A stretch of 64,000 bases of DNA, from the NCBI RefSeq assembly GCF_000214825.1, contig NC_015581.1, positions 124,001-188,000 of the forward strand. The letters are read 5' to 3'. The notes under the pieces were generated by a model that worked only from the letters and a program-made list of their open reading frames with translations, had not been told where the DNA came from and searched no databases. This document shows positions 21,951-31,429 of the stretch, piece by piece. The DNA is from Thiomicrospira cyclica ALM1. GTDB taxonomy: Bacteria > Pseudomonadota > Gammaproteobacteria > Thiomicrospirales > Thiomicrospiraceae. A program made the translations under genes and the position numbers. Numbering within the stretch: the first letter of the stretch is position 1; each line of letters begins with the position of its first letter.

Positions 21951-22668
21951 CCCACTTTTTGAACGTAGTTTGTTAGTGTTTGATGAACAGACTTTGTTAG
22001 ATTTATCTAATGCTCGTATTTTAGTGGCCGGTGTCGGAGGTGTTGGTGGCTTTGTTGCGGAGGCTCTAGCCAGAGCGGGTGCACAGCATTTGACTTTAGT
22101 GGATCATGATCGGGTTTCACTATCTAATAAGAATCGTCAAATTGTTGCGTTGGATAACACAATTGGCCAACTGAAGGTGTCGGTTATGGCGGAACGTATT
22201 GCTCAAATTAATCCTAATTGCCAAGTAGATTGTCGCGCTGAATTTTTTGCCCCTGAGGTGATGGCGTCATTAGTTGCTGAGTTTGACGTGGTCATTGATG
22301 CGATTGACAGCCTAAATTGTAAGGTAGCCTTGGTTGCAGAGGCGGTTCGCCAGCAAAAACGGGTTTTTTCAAGCATGGGGGCTGGGCGTCGCATTGATCC
22401 AAGTCAGATTAGAGTTACCGATATTAGTAAAACACACACCTGTGGACTGGCTCGAGTCATGCGTCAGCGTTTACGTAAGCTGGGTATCAAAAAGGGGGTT
22501 CCAGTGGTGTTTTCAACCGAACTACCTAAAGAACCTGGCCCTATGGAAGAGATTGCCAATGCACGGGGTCGTGTGGTCAATGGAACGGCGAGTTATATGC
22601 CTGGTATTTTTGGCTTAATCCTAGCAGGCTTGGTTATTAATGCCTTTGTTAGTAAAGAGCATGTCTAA
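21937..22668 (+). CDS. tcdA: tRNA threonylcarbamoyladenosine dehydratase
   Basis: E1-like enzyme that cyclises t6A37 in tRNA to ct6A using ATP, 243 aa (E. coli CsdL/TcdA 268). Rossmann motif VAGVGGVGGFVAEALARAG near residue 30, followed by LVDHDRVSLSNKNRQ and IDAIDSLNCKVAL, then a central cysteine-containing segment (KTHTCGLARVMRQRLRKLG). Start: ATG at 21937, just after a TTG in the same frame. Its stop overlaps the next start (TAATG). Confidence 0.93.
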   Translation: MNLNDPLFERSLLVFDEQTLLDLSNARILVAGVGGVGGFVAEALARAGAQHLTLVDHDRVSLSNKNRQIVALDNTIGQLKVSVMAERIAQINPNCQVDCRAEFFAPEVMASLVAEFDVVIDAIDSLNCKVALVAEAVRQQKRVFSSMGAGRRIDPSQIRVTDISKTHTCGLARVMRQRLRKLGIKKGVPVVFSTELPKEPGPMEEIANARGRVVNGTASYMPGIFGLILAGLVINAFVSKEHV

Positions 22669-23771
22669 TGGATGCTCGTCTGCGAACTTGGTTAAATCGA
22701 CATTTGATTGAAGATGATATCGGTCGCATTCTTTTACCCTATAGCCGGCTTGATCCTCGTCGGCATGATCTCATCATACCCAGTTGGGATGAGATGCTAA
22801 CTGACCAGCAGCCGATTCCCAATTATCCCCCGAAGTTGCAGTTGCTGGATTGGTCGCAACACAGTCGTTTGCAACATTGGTTGCAGGCAATTCCGAATTG
22901 GATTCGTGAAAGTGTGGCCTTGTTTGATACACATCAGTTGCGTTTGCTGCATTATGCCGCTCGCTATCCACAGCTGTTAGAATTATTAGATCAAGCACCT
23001 GTACTTGCTTGGAAGCTAGTGGCGATGCCGGGCAGTGAAGCAGAGCGTGTGGCTTTATTACACGGCAAGCGTGCCGATCTGATGAGTCTATTTGGTGTGT
23101 CGGCGCAACAGGACGGGGTAAAATTTCTACGTCGTTTAAGGTTGCGTCAAGTATCCCCGCCCATTTTGGCTCAAATTGATACGTGTTTGTTGGATAGCCA
23201 GCGTTTAGCAGGCCTGGTGCAATTGCCACGGGTCAACTCAATGGCACTCGCCTTAGCCGCGCGTTTTCCGGCCTTGATTGGTTCACGTTTACATCGCACC
23301 TTAGCACAATTGCCTTGTCGCCCCATGCAGTGTCAGGCGATGATTGCCCTTCTGGATGATGCCTACCGTTTGGCGGCTGGGTTAGGGGTTTCGAGCGCTG
23401 AAGCAATTGGGGACTGTCGTTATTTGACGGATGTTGAGTCCTTATATCGGACTTGGTTGCATCAGAGTTGGTCATTATTGAATGCTAGTGAATTGCTATT
23501 AACCGCTGAGCCTCAGCGTTTGCAGTATCTGGCGGATTATGTTGCGTTAAGTCGGATGCAATACCAGGCCTGGTGGTATGACTTTGAACAGCCAAGTCGG
23601 CAACTTTGGGCGTGGTTGGATGGCGATGAGCCGGTTGGTGTATTGGTGGAGCAGTCGGACTCTTGTTATCGCATCGTAAAAATGCGTCAAGGAGCAAACC
23701 AACTCCCCTCGGCGAATGTTATCGCCCAAGTGGAGATATGGTTGGTCGGCTTGAATCACCAGGATTTGTAA
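22668..23771 (+). CDS. hypothetical protein, 367 aa, family not recognised
   Basis: I do not recognise this protein. It is soluble-looking, rich in Leu, Gln, Arg and Trp, with no signal peptide or membrane segment. The middle part is helical and repetitive in character (HYAARYPQLLELL, LALAARFPALIG), as in helical-bundle proteins. No catalytic motif is evident. The ATG overlaps the tcdA stop by one base, so it is probably the third gene of a tatD-tcdA operon. It carries two CAGGCCTGG elements, one read as Gln-Ala-Trp near residue 304. It ends 47 bp before the convergent lysA. Confidence 0.75.
   Translation: MDARLRTWLNRHLIEDDIGRILLPYSRLDPRRHDLIIPSWDEMLTDQQPIPNYPPKLQLLDWSQHSRLQHWLQAIPNWIRESVALFDTHQLRLLHYAARYPQLLELLDQAPVLAWKLVAMPGSEAERVALLHGKRADLMSLFGVSAQQDGVKFLRRLRLRQVSPPILAQIDTCLLDSQRLAGLVQLPRVNSMALALAARFPALIGSRLHRTLAQLPCRPMQCQAMIALLDDAYRLAAGLGVSSAEAIGDCRYLTDVESLYRTWLHQSWSLLNASELLLTAEPQRLQYLADYVALSRMQYQAWWYDFEQPSRQLWAWLDGDEPVGVLVEQSDSCYRIVKMRQGANQLPSANVIAQVEIWLVGLNHQDL
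23573..23584. repeat. ACCAGGCCTGGT iterated palindrome
   Basis: 12-bp perfect palindrome in the unknown 367-aa gene, read as YQAWW. Confidence 0.85.
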
Positions 23772-23817
23772 GGTAGGAATAGTTGACTCAACCATTGTTG
23801 TTTTCGTCATCATAATC

Positions 23818-25077
23818 TCATTTCTTATGAATAATCAATTGCTCTTTGCCCATTAAATCGTCATAAGTTTCGCGTGGGCGGACTAACCAGGCCTGGTTAT
23901 TTTGCACCATCACCTCGGCCGCACGCGGGCGGGTATTGTAATTCGAGCTCATGGTAAAGCCATAGGCGCCGGCCGACATCACCGCTAATAAATCACCCGC
24001 CGCAAGATTCAGCCGACGATTCTTGCCTAAAAAATCACCCGTTTCGCAAACGGGACCCACAATATCCCATTCGAGCGCCTTGTCGGCCGCTCTTGGTTTA
24101 ACGGGAATAATGTCTTGATAGGCTTGATATAAAGCGGGGCGAATCAGGTCATTCATCGCCGCGTCAATAATCGCAAAATTTTTGTGTTCGGTCGGTTTGA
24201 GGTATTCAACTTCGGTTACCAAGATACCCGCATTACCAGCAATGGCTCGACCGGGTTCAATAATCACTTCGATACTAGGGTCGTTGAGTTCGGTTAAAAG
24301 TGCCGCCAAATAATCACCAATCGCCGGAGGGTTTTGGTCGGTATAGCGAATCCCCAAACCGCCGCCTAAATCCAAATGGTGAATCGCAATACCCATTGCC
24401 GCCAGCTCAGCTTTCAATTCTAAGACTTTTTTCAGCGCATCAACAAACGGGGCAATTTCGGTTAATTGGGAGCCGATATGACAATCAATTCCAATCACTT
24501 TGATGTTTGGCAAACCGGCGGCTTGTTGGTAAAGTTCTGGCGCGGTCACAATATCCACCCCAAATTTGTTTTCCTTTAGCCCTGTTGAAATATACGGATG
24601 CGTTTTGGCATCGACATTCGGGTTGACCCGAATCGAAATCGGCGCGATTTTGTCCATCCGCTCGGCAACCGATTGAATCCGGGCCAATTCGGCATGGGAC
24701 TCAATATTAAAACAGCGAATACCAACCGCCAGCGCGCGTTCAATTTCGACTTCTCTTTTAGCGACCCCTGAAAACACCACTTTGTTTGCTTCACCGCCGG
24801 CGCGCAATACGCGCTCTAATTCACCTTGCGACACAATATCAAAACCGGAACCGAGTTTTGCCAATACCTGCAATACCGCTAAGTTGGAGTTGGTTTTAAC
24901 CGCATAGCAAACCAGATGTGGTTGGTTGCCAAAGGCTTGGTCGAATGCCAGCCAGCGGCTCTCAAGCTCGGAGCGTGAATAGACATACAGTGGCGTGCCA
25001 TAGGTGCTAGCCAGTTCGCTAACAGCGATATCTTCAGCAAATAATTGGTTGTTTTGGTAGTGAAACATCTCGCTCAT
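23818..25077 (-). CDS. lysA: diaminopimelate decarboxylase
   Basis: PLP enzyme making L-lysine from meso-diaminopimelate, 419 aa (E. coli 420). Fold type III (alanine-racemase-like) barrel: PLP lysine in CYAVKTNSN, GFDIVSQGELERV, glycine-rich phosphate-binding LDLGGGLGIRY, and the C-terminal CETGDFLGK cysteine segment plus AGAYGFTMSSNYN. Its ATG lies one base after the lptM stop, so the two form an operon, an arrangement known in gammaproteobacteria. The C-terminal NQAWLVRP is encoded across a perfect 16-bp TAACCAGGCCTGGTTA palindrome. Confidence 0.97.
   Translation of the reverse strand: MSEMFHYQNNQLFAEDIAVSELASTYGTPLYVYSRSELESRWLAFDQAFGNQPHLVCYAVKTNSNLAVLQVLAKLGSGFDIVSQGELERVLRAGGEANKVVFSGVAKREVEIERALAVGIRCFNIESHAELARIQSVAERMDKIAPISIRVNPNVDAKTHPYISTGLKENKFGVDIVTAPELYQQAAGLPNIKVIGIDCHIGSQLTEIAPFVDALKKVLELKAELAAMGIAIHHLDLGGGLGIRYTDQNPPAIGDYLAALLTELNDPSIEVIIEPGRAIAGNAGILVTEVEYLKPTEHKNFAIIDAAMNDLIRPALYQAYQDIIPVKPRAADKALEWDIVGPVCETGDFLGKNRRLNLAAGDLLAVMSAGAYGFTMSSNYNTRPRAAEVMVQNNQAWLVRPRETYDDLMGKEQLIIHKK
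23884..23899. repeat. TAACCAGGCCTGGTTA, perfect 16-bp iterated palindrome
   Basis: In the 3' part of lysA, read as NQAW on the minus strand. Same 16 bases as at 58842-58857, in an unrelated gene 35 kb away. Confidence 0.9.
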
Positions 25078-25078
25078 G

Positions 25079-25282
25079 CTAGGTTCTCGGCTGGTAAGGT
25101 TGGATGGAAGCGGGAGGCGCCATGCTGATCTGTTGCGCTGGTGTCGGCACTAGAGTCGGCTTTAGCGTTGACGCTAGCGTCGCAGTTTCTGGCAGGCTTA
25201 ATGGACCCTTCTTACCACAACCGGTTAACCAGACTGCGGTGATTAGCAGGCCTGCTGTGACGCCTAATGATTTTAAAGACAT
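25079..25282 (-). CDS. lptM: small outer-membrane lipoprotein LptM (YifL-like)
   Basis: 67-aa lipoprotein. Signal sequence of about 20 residues ending in the lipobox LTGC, then the family hallmark GKKGPL directly after the lipidated cysteine and a proline/threonine-rich tail. LptM helps LptD oxidative maturation in the LPS export complex. Its usual place just upstream of lysA is kept. An AGCAGGCCTGCT palindrome lies within its leader region. Confidence 0.88.
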   Translation of the reverse strand: MSLKSLGVTAGLLITAVWLTGCGKKGPLSLPETATLASTLKPTLVPTPAQQISMAPPASIQPYQPRT

Positions 25283-25368
25283 GTGCAGCCTCTCGCGCTA
25301 GGGGTTAAAATGGCACTATTTTAGCAGACTTTAAAACCGACTTATTTTAAAACAGATAGGATAGCGAT
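25283..25368. promoter_or_regulatory. divergent lptM / esterase intergenic region
   Basis: 86 bp between divergent starts. AT-rich with several TTTTAAA and TAAAAT stretches on both strands, so both promoters must be here, but I cannot assign a convincing -35/-10 pair. ATAGGATAG is the ribosome-binding region for the plus-strand gene. Confidence 0.4.
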
Positions 25369-26058
25369 ATGAGTAACCCAAGCCCCGTGATAATTGAACC
25401 AAATCGACCGGCCAATGCCTCCGTCATTTGGTTGCATGGCTTAGGTGCCGATGGTTACGATTTTGCTGAGGTGTTGCCCAGCTTGAACCTGCCCGACGAT
25501 CATGGCGTGCGTTTTGTGTTTCCGCATGCGCCCATTCAGCCGGTAACCATTAATGGTGGCATGACGATGCGGTCCTGGTTTGATATTCGTTCAATGGATT
25601 TAGTCAATGATGTTGATTCGGCCGGAATACGGGTGTCATGCCACCAGGTTTATAAATTAATTGCACAACAACGCGATAGCGGTATAGCAGAGCAACGGAT
25701 TGTTTTGGCGGGTTTTTCACAAGGTGGGTTAATCGCTCTACATGCCGGATTAAGTTATGACCATGCTTTAGCTGGGGTGATGGCGTTATCTACCTGGTGT
25801 CCATTGGTCGAGCAGTTTTATTTGCACCGCCAAATGCCGATTTTTATCGCCCATGGCCAACAGGATCCGGTTATCCCGTTTGCATTGGGCGCTCAGGCTC
25901 GTGATGATTTAATCGCCAAAGGTTATAACGTAGCTTGGCAGGACTATCCGATGCACCACCAGGTTTGCGTTGCCGAGTTAACCGCGATTGGGCAATGGTT
26001 GAGTCAAGTATTGGCCTTGCGTTCCGAAGAAGATTCAACAAACAGTGAGGAAGCATGA
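25369..26058 (+). CDS. alpha/beta hydrolase, carboxylesterase/phospholipase family
   Basis: Cytosolic esterase of the Abhydrolase_2 (carboxylesterase II/lysophospholipase) family, 229 aa. Oxyanion region WLHGLGADGYDF, nucleophile elbow GFSQGG (about residue 117), aspartate in HGQQDPVIP and histidine in YPMHHQVC complete the triad. No signal peptide. Physiological substrate unknown. Overlaps the downstream thioesterase by 4 nt (ATGA), suggesting joint expression. Confidence 0.88.
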   Translation: MSNPSPVIIEPNRPANASVIWLHGLGADGYDFAEVLPSLNLPDDHGVRFVFPHAPIQPVTINGGMTMRSWFDIRSMDLVNDVDSAGIRVSCHQVYKLIAQQRDSGIAEQRIVLAGFSQGGLIALHAGLSYDHALAGVMALSTWCPLVEQFYLHRQMPIFIAHGQQDPVIPFALGAQARDDLIAKGYNVAWQDYPMHHQVCVAELTAIGQWLSQVLALRSEEDSTNSEEA

Positions 26059-26447
26059 TGTTTACCATGTCATTACGGGTGCGAGACTATGAGTGTGATT
26101 TGCAAGGGGTGGTTAACAACAGTGTCTACATGAATTATCTAGAGCATGCGCGTCATGAATTTTTGTTGGCACACAAAATTAATTTTGCTGAATTAACCGC
26201 TCAGCAGATTCATTTAGTGGTCACGAACGCTGAAATGGATTACAAAGGGTCGTTAAAGCCGCAGGATGATTTTTACATCACCGTTGAGTGTGTTAAAGAG
26301 TCTCGGTTGCGCTTTGCATTTCATCAGCATATTTATCGTTCGTCTGATGATAAATTAATTATGCAGGCGAAGGTTGTGGGTACGGCACTAAACCCTCAAG
26401 GGCGCCCTGAAATCCCCGCGCAACTCAATGCACTGTTCCCTGATTAA
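26055..26447 (+). CDS. acyl-CoA thioesterase, hot-dog fold (4HBT/YbgC-like)
   Basis: 130 aa with the hot-dog thioesterase N-terminus RVRDYECDLQGVVNNSVYMNY, resembling YxDTDxxGVV of the 4HBT group, although the usual catalytic Asp position is Glu/Cys here (YECD). It probably hydrolyses acyl-CoA. Two ATGs (26055, 26058) are possible; the first overlaps the preceding stop. AGTGAGGAAG provides the ribosome-binding site. Confidence 0.82.
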   Translation: MMFTMSLRVRDYECDLQGVVNNSVYMNYLEHARHEFLLAHKINFAELTAQQIHLVVTNAEMDYKGSLKPQDDFYITVECVKESRLRFAFHQHIYRSSDDKLIMQAKVVGTALNPQGRPEIPAQLNALFPD

Positions 26448-26460
26448 GGATGTTAAAGCT

Positions 26461-27687
26461 ATGAAGATTTTATTGGGGGTCAGTGGCGGTATCGCGGCCT
26501 ATAAAGCCTTGCAAGTGGTACGCTTGCTGGTGAAGGCAGGGCATCAGGTGCAGGTGGTGATGACGGCGGGTGCAAAAGAATTTGTCCAGCCGCTGTCATT
26601 TCAGGCGCTATCCGGGCGTCCGGTGCGAGATAGTCTGTTTGATTTAGCGCAAGAGAATGGCATGGGGCATATCGAATTGGCGCGCTGGCCGGATTTGATC
26701 TTACTCGCACCGGCATCGGCTAATCTATTGGCACGGTTGCGTATCGGCATGGCCGATGATTTACTGACCACCCTGTGTTTAGCCAGTGATCGGCCGGTGC
26801 TGTTTGCGCCTGCGATGAATCAGCAGATGTGGGCGAATCCGGCCACCCAAGACAATAGTGCCGTACTGATTGCGCGGGGCTGGCAGGTTATTGAACCGGG
26901 CGAAGGCGAGCAGGCCTGCGGGGATGTTGGTGCCGGTCGTTTAGCTGAGCCTGAGCAGATTGCCGCAGTGGTTGCAGATTTTTTTGCGGATTTTTTTGCG
27001 CGACAGACCGCGCAGCAGCAGGCCTGGTTGGGTAAAAAGCTTTTAATAACCGCGGGTCCAACTTTTGAAGATTTAGACCCGGTGCGTTTTATCGGTAATC
27101 GCAGTTCCGGAAAAATGGGTTTCGCCTTAGCCGCCGCCGCGGCCCAGCAAGGTGCTGAAGTCATTTTGATTACCGGACCGGTTAATTTAGCCACGCCGCC
27201 GGGCGTCACTCGTATTGATGTCCGTTCAGCACAGCAGATGTTGGCACAAGTGCAAGCTCACTATTCCGGTGTTGACGTTATGATCGGTGCCGCAGCTGTA
27301 GCCGATTTCCGGATGGCGCAACCGGCAGCACACAAGATAAAAAAACAAGCCAACCAAGATGAGCTTATGCTGACGTTGATTAAAAACCCAGACATTATTG
27401 CTTGGGTTGCACAACAGGTCGATAAACCTTATTTGGTCGGCTTTGCCGCCGAGACCGAAGCCGTCGCCGATTATGCCCGTCACAAGCGGGTGCAAAAAGG
27501 TTTGGATATGATTTGCGCGAATCAGGTGGGTGCCGGCTTAGGCTTTGAGGTGAGTGATAATGCGTTGTTGGTGATTACGGCGAATGGTGAATACCCCTTG
27601 CCGACGCAATCGAAACAGGCTTTAGCGCGGGAGCTGTTGGCGCAATTGCATACCGAATTAGCAAAAATCGAAGCGAGTGACCAATAA
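26461..27687 (+). CDS. coaBC: bifunctional phosphopantothenoylcysteine decarboxylase / phosphopantothenate-cysteine ligase
   Basis: Two successive steps of coenzyme A synthesis, 408 aa. CoaC half (about 1-190): flavoprotein start LLGVSGGIAAYKA, FAPAMNQQMW and the cysteine flap GEQACGDVGAGRLAEP. CoaB half: TAGPTFEDLDPVRFIGNRSSGKMG, AAAVADFRM and the KIKK segment. ATG 26461 gives the family start MKILLGVSGG; the frame extends upstream only into the thioesterase gene. Contains a CAGGCCTGG element read QAW near residue 189. Confidence 0.96.
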   Translation: MKILLGVSGGIAAYKALQVVRLLVKAGHQVQVVMTAGAKEFVQPLSFQALSGRPVRDSLFDLAQENGMGHIELARWPDLILLAPASANLLARLRIGMADDLLTTLCLASDRPVLFAPAMNQQMWANPATQDNSAVLIARGWQVIEPGEGEQACGDVGAGRLAEPEQIAAVVADFFADFFARQTAQQQAWLGKKLLITAGPTFEDLDPVRFIGNRSSGKMGFALAAAAAQQGAEVILITGPVNLATPPGVTRIDVRSAQQMLAQVQAHYSGVDVMIGAAAVADFRMAQPAAHKIKKQANQDELMLTLIKNPDIIAWVAQQVDKPYLVGFAAETEAVADYARHKRVQKGLDMICANQVGAGLGFEVSDNALLVITANGEYPLPTQSKQALARELLAQLHTELAKIEASDQ

Positions 27688-27730
27688 AAACGGCTGCAAG
27701 GTTTTAATCGAGTGGTTATCTATTTCAAGG

Positions 27731-30538
27731 TTATTTTAACCAGGATTTTAGATAGTAACCTGTGTGCGAATCGGAGTTATTCGCCACATCTTCGGGCGTA
27801 CCGGTGGCGATAATCTGGCCGCCGCCAGCACCACCTTCTGGACCAAGGTCAACTAGCCAATCCGCGGTTTTAATGACATCGAGGTTGTGCTCGATAATTA
27901 CAATGGTATTGCCGCGATCCCGTAGCTCATAGACGACTTTCATCAGTTGTTCGATATCGTGGAAGTGCAAGCCGGTGGTCGGTTCGTCCAGGATGTACAG
28001 CGTATTGCCGGTATCGCGCTTAGACAGTTCTTTGGCTAGCTTGACGCGCTGGGCTTCACCGCCGGACAGGGTGGTGGCACTTTGGCCGAGTTTGATATAG
28101 CCCAAGCCAACATCCATTAAAGTTTGGAGTTTGCGTGCCAAGGCCGGAATCGCATCAAAAAATGCCCGTGCGTCTTCAACGGTTAGCTCCAAAATATCAT
28201 GAATGGTTTTACCCTTATACTGAATTTGCAGGGTTTCGCGGTTATAGCGTTGACCATGACAGACATCACAAGGCACATAGACATCCGGCAGGAAGTGCAT
28301 TTCAACCTTGATTACGCCATCGCCCTGACAGGCTTCGCAGCGGCCGCCCTTGACGTTAAAACTAAAGCGTCCCGGGTTATAACCACGAGTGCGCGATTCC
28401 GGTGTCGCAGCTAACAGCTCACGAATTGGGGTAAATAGGCCAGTATAGGTGGCTGGGTTTGAACGCGGCGTGCGACCGATTGGGCTTTGGTCGATATTGA
28501 CCGCCTTATCAAAATGTTGCAAGCCTTCAACCTTCTCGTAAGGTGCCGGTTCGTTTAACGCACCGTTCAAATCACGCGCGGCGATTTTGCTCAGGGTTTC
28601 GTTAATCAAGGTCGATTTACCTGAGCCGGATACCCCGGTAATACAGGTTAGCAGACCTGCTGGAATCTCTAGGGTCACGTTTTTCAGGTTATTGCCGGTT
28701 GCGCCAATAATTTTCAACCAGTTTTTGCCCGGCTTCACCCTTGCTGTCGGTATTTCGATTTTGCGTTTACCGCTGAGATATTGGCCGGTGAGCGATTGCG
28801 GATTGGCTTTGACTTCATCCGGTGTGCCTTGCGCCATAATGCGCCCGCCATGAATCCCCGCGCCGGGGCCAATATCGAGCACATAGTCTGCCGCGCGAAT
28901 GGCGTCTTCATCATGTTCGACCACTATCACGGTATTGCCAAGGTCGCGCAAATGAGTCAGGGTGCGCAGTAAACGGTCATTATCGCGTTGATGCAGGCCG
29001 ATCGACGGTTCATCTAAGACATACATCACTCCCACCAGGCCTGCGCCAATTTGGCTAGCAAGGCGAATCCGTTGCGCTTCGCCACCGGAGAGGGTATCGG
29101 CGCTGCGGTCAAGGGTCAGATAATTCAGTCCGACATTGACCAAAAATGACAAGCGTTCGCGCACTTCTTTTAAGATCGGCGCGGCAATCTGGCCTTTGGC
29201 ACCAGGTAGGCTGAGCTGATCAAAAAACCCATACAGCTCGCCAACTGACTTGTTGGTCAGTTTAGGCAGGGTAATGTCTGCGACAAACACATGACGCGCC
29301 GCTTCGTTTAATCGCTCGCCACCACAGGTTTTACACGGCGTGGTAACGCGGTATTTATCCAGCTCATCGCGCACGGTTTTGCTGTCGGTTTCGATATAGC
29401 GGCGCTCCATATTCGGCAAAACGCCTTCAAAACGACGTACTTCGGAATATTTGCCGTGCGGCAAGGGTAAGCGTTCACGCCCAGAACCATACAGGACGAT
29501 TTGACGGGCTTTGTCATCCAGCTCCGACCAGGGCGTTTCCATATCAAAGCCATAGTGGGTCGCTACCGCTAATAAAATATCGTAATAATATTTGTGGCGA
29601 CGATCCCAGCCACGAATCGCGCCACCGGCCAAGCTCAATTCCGGATGGGTAATGACTCGACTTGGATCAAAGCTTTCTTTAATGCCCAGCCCATCACAGC
29701 TGGGGCAGGCGCCATGCGGATTATTAAACGAGAATAAACGCGGTTCGAGTTCCGGCACGCTGTAGCCGCAATGTGGGCAGGAAAACTTATCCGAGAATAA
29801 CAATTCAAAGTCATCCTCTTCGTCCATCGGTACTACTCGCGCCAAGCCATCCGATAAACGCAGTGCCGTTTCAAAGGACTCGGCCAAGCGTTGTTTGAGG
29901 TCTTCGCGCACCTTAAAGCGGTCAATGACCACCTCAATATCGTGTTTTTTGTTTTTATCCAGTGCAATCGAGCCGTCTAGATCCATCAAGCGGCCATTGA
30001 TGCGGGCACGAATAAAGCCTTGTGCTTGCAGTTCATCCAAAAGATTATTGTGTTCGCCCTTACGCCCCCGTACCACTGGTGAGACTAATAAACACTTGGT
30101 TCCTTCGGGCAGTTCTAAGGTGCGGTCGACCATTTGACTGACGGTTTGTGCTTCAAGATCGACATCATGGGTTGGGCAGCGCGGCGTGCCAGCGCGGGCA
30201 TAGAGCAAACGTAAATAATCGTAAATTTCGGTGACCGTACCAACGGTCGAGCGCGGGTTGTGCGAGGTGGATTTTTGCTCAATTGAAATCGCCGGTGACA
30301 AGCCTTCAATATGGTCTAAATCGGGTTTTTCCATCACCGATAAAAATTGGCGCGCATAAGCAGACAAAGATTCGACATAACGGCGCTGGCCTTCGGCATA
30401 GATCGTATCAAACGCCAATGACGATTTTCCCGAACCGGATAAGCCGGTAATAACAATCAGCTTATCGCGCGGCAGGGTAACATCAATATTCTTTAAGTTA
30501 TGCGTTCGCGCGCCACGAATAATAATCTTCTCAAGCAT
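27731..30538 (-). CDS. uvrA: excinuclease ABC subunit A
   Basis: Damage-recognition ATPase of nucleotide excision repair, 935 aa (E. coli 940). Two ABC modules: Walker [14 protein letters not shown] and later [13 protein letters not shown], each with a signature ([31 protein letters not shown]) and Walker B. Zinc modules [14 protein letters not shown] / CPSCDG and CEACQGDG / CDVCHG are complete. The ATG at 30538 ([17 protein letters not shown]) is preferred to the TTG two codons upstream. Convergent with coaBC. No LexA-type CTGT-N8-ACAG box was found upstream. Confidence 0.98.
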   Translation of the reverse strand: MLEKIIIRGARTHNLKNIDVTLPRDKLIVITGLSGSGKSSLAFDTIYAEGQRRYVESLSAYARQFLSVMEKPDLDHIEGLSPAISIEQKSTSHNPRSTVGTVTEIYDYLRLLYARAGTPRCPTHDVDLEAQTVSQMVDRTLELPEGTKCLLVSPVVRGRKGEHNNLLDELQAQGFIRARINGRLMDLDGSIALDKNKKHDIEVVIDRFKVREDLKQRLAESFETALRLSDGLARVVPMDEEDDFELLFSDKFSCPHCGYSVPELEPRLFSFNNPHGACPSCDGLGIKESFDPSRVITHPELSLAGGAIRGWDRRHKYYYDILLAVATHYGFDMETPWSELDDKARQIVLYGSGRERLPLPHGKYSEVRRFEGVLPNMERRYIETDSKTVRDELDKYRVTTPCKTCGGERLNEAARHVFVADITLPKLTNKSVGELYGFFDQLSLPGAKGQIAAPILKEVRERLSFLVNVGLNYLTLDRSADTLSGGEAQRIRLASQIGAGLVGVMYVLDEPSIGLHQRDNDRLLRTLTHLRDLGNTVIVVEHDEDAIRAADYVLDIGPGAGIHGGRIMAQGTPDEVKANPQSLTGQYLSGKRKIEIPTARVKPGKNWLKIIGATGNNLKNVTLEIPAGLLTCITGVSGSGKSTLINETLSKIAARDLNGALNEPAPYEKVEGLQHFDKAVNIDQSPIGRTPRSNPATYTGLFTPIRELLAATPESRTRGYNPGRFSFNVKGGRCEACQGDGVIKVEMHFLPDVYVPCDVCHGQRYNRETLQIQYKGKTIHDILELTVEDARAFFDAIPALARKLQTLMDVGLGYIKLGQSATTLSGGEAQRVKLAKELSKRDTGNTLYILDEPTTGLHFHDIEQLMKVVYELRDRGNTIVIIEHNLDVIKTADWLVDLGPEGGAGGGQIIATGTPEDVANNSDSHTGYYLKSWLK

Positions 30539-30568
30539 GACCAACCCGCCAAATTAAGCAAAAGATGG

Positions 30569-30577
30569 ATTATAACA
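30569..30577 (-). promoter_or_regulatory. uvrA promoter, extended -10
   Basis: On the minus strand TGTTATAAT (TGn plus a perfect TATAAT) about 31 nt upstream of the uvrA ATG. TTGAAA further upstream is 21 nt away, too far for a standard -35, so this would work as an extended -10 promoter. Confidence 0.55.
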
Positions 30578-30604
30578 TGATTCATTTTTGCGCCGTTTCA
30601 ACAA

Positions 30605-30614
30605 CCAGGCCTGG
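30605..30614. repeat. CCAGGCCTGG iterated palindrome (intergenic)
   Basis: Exact 10-bp copy in the uvrA upstream region, one of the few outside genes. A near-perfect 16-bp variant lies 105 bp further right. Confidence 0.8.
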
Positions 30615-30709
30615 CGACGAGTGGCTTAATTTTTCCTTAAAGTCGCTAAGCTGTTGTTTTTGTGAAAAGCTGATTAGGGTTTGCGCATTTTGTTCAAGGT
30701 AACCAGGTC

Positions 30710-30725
30710 TGGTTAGATTAAACTT
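30710..30725. repeat. TAACCAGGTCTGGTTA, 16-bp variant of the iterated palindrome
   Basis: Differs from the perfect TAACCAGGCCTGGTTA by one base in the centre. Intergenic, 34 bp before the flavin-reductase-like gene. Confidence 0.7.
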
Positions 30726-30758
30726 CTACTAAATCAAACCGTTAACTGTGAGTCGTCT

Positions 30759-31370
30759 ATGCAATTAAATGCGCAAGCCTTGGCAAATCTGTCCAAACCG
30801 GAACAAATTCAATTAATTAACTCGATTACCGGCATCAAGCCCGCCAACCTTGTCGGCACGGCGGATGTTAAGGGTGGTACCAATTTAGCGGTGTTTAGCT
30901 CGGTGTTTCATATGGGCAGTAGTCCACCATTGATAGGTATGGTGTTGCGCTCGAAGGGTGATGTGGCTCGGCATAGTTATGATAATTTGGTGAGTAACGG
31001 TTGTTACACCCTCAATCATGTGCATCCTGATTGGGCGGATAAGGCGCATCAAACCTCGGCTAAATATCCGCTTGAGGTTTCTGAATTTGCCGCTACGGGC
31101 TTAACCCCCGCTTATATTGATGGCTTTTCGGCACCGTTTGTGGCGGAATCGCAGGTTAAATATGGGTTAAGATTTGTTGATGAAATGCCAGTTAAGCATA
31201 ATGGTACGGTGATTATTATTGGTCAAATTGAACACGTCTGGATTGAACAGCCGCATTATGCGCCAGACGGTGGCTTGGATTTAACCGCTTTGAACAGTGT
31301 CGGTATCAGTGGCTTGAATAATTATTATCGTTTGGAACGTTTTGCGACCTTTAGCGAAGCGCAAGCATAG
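30759..31370 (+). CDS. flavin reductase-like (FMN-binding split barrel) protein
   Basis: 203 aa with the flavin-reductase-like split-barrel features: TGIKPANLVGTADVKGGTN near the N-terminus, SSPPLIGMVLRS, and a C-terminal NSVGISGLNNYYRL. Such proteins bind FMN and reduce flavins or act in oxidative stress; the substrate is not deducible. First gene of the block between uvrA and yajR that also holds two photolyase-type genes, so a flavin-related role beside FAD photoenzymes is possible (inference). Confidence 0.78.
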   Translation: MQLNAQALANLSKPEQIQLINSITGIKPANLVGTADVKGGTNLAVFSSVFHMGSSPPLIGMVLRSKGDVARHSYDNLVSNGCYTLNHVHPDWADKAHQTSAKYPLEVSEFAATGLTPAYIDGFSAPFVAESQVKYGLRFVDEMPVKHNGTVIIIGQIEHVWIEQPHYAPDGGLDLTALNSVGISGLNNYYRLERFATFSEAQA

Positions 31371-31387
31371 CTTTCAAGGCAAATTTT

Positions 31388-31399
31388 CCAGTATACTGG
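31388..31399. promoter_or_regulatory. CCAGTATACTGG palindrome containing a -10-like TATACT
   Basis: 12-bp perfect palindrome, 31-42 bp before the next start. Its centre TATACT (31392-31397) is a plausible -10 followed by GGCG; no good -35 is visible. It could be a promoter with an overlapping operator. Confidence 0.45.
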
Positions 31400-31429
31400 C
31401 GTTTTTGATTGGCTTAAATGAGATAACTG

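Noticed and set aside
25104-25301. Plus-strand 65-aa frame opposite lptM
   Set aside because: The opposite strand encodes a clear lipoprotein with lipobox and GKKGPL motif in the expected place before lysA.
30539-30758. SOS (LexA) box for uvrA
   Set aside because: No CTGT-N8-ACAG was found. CTGTTGTTTTTGTGAA near 30652 lacks the right half.
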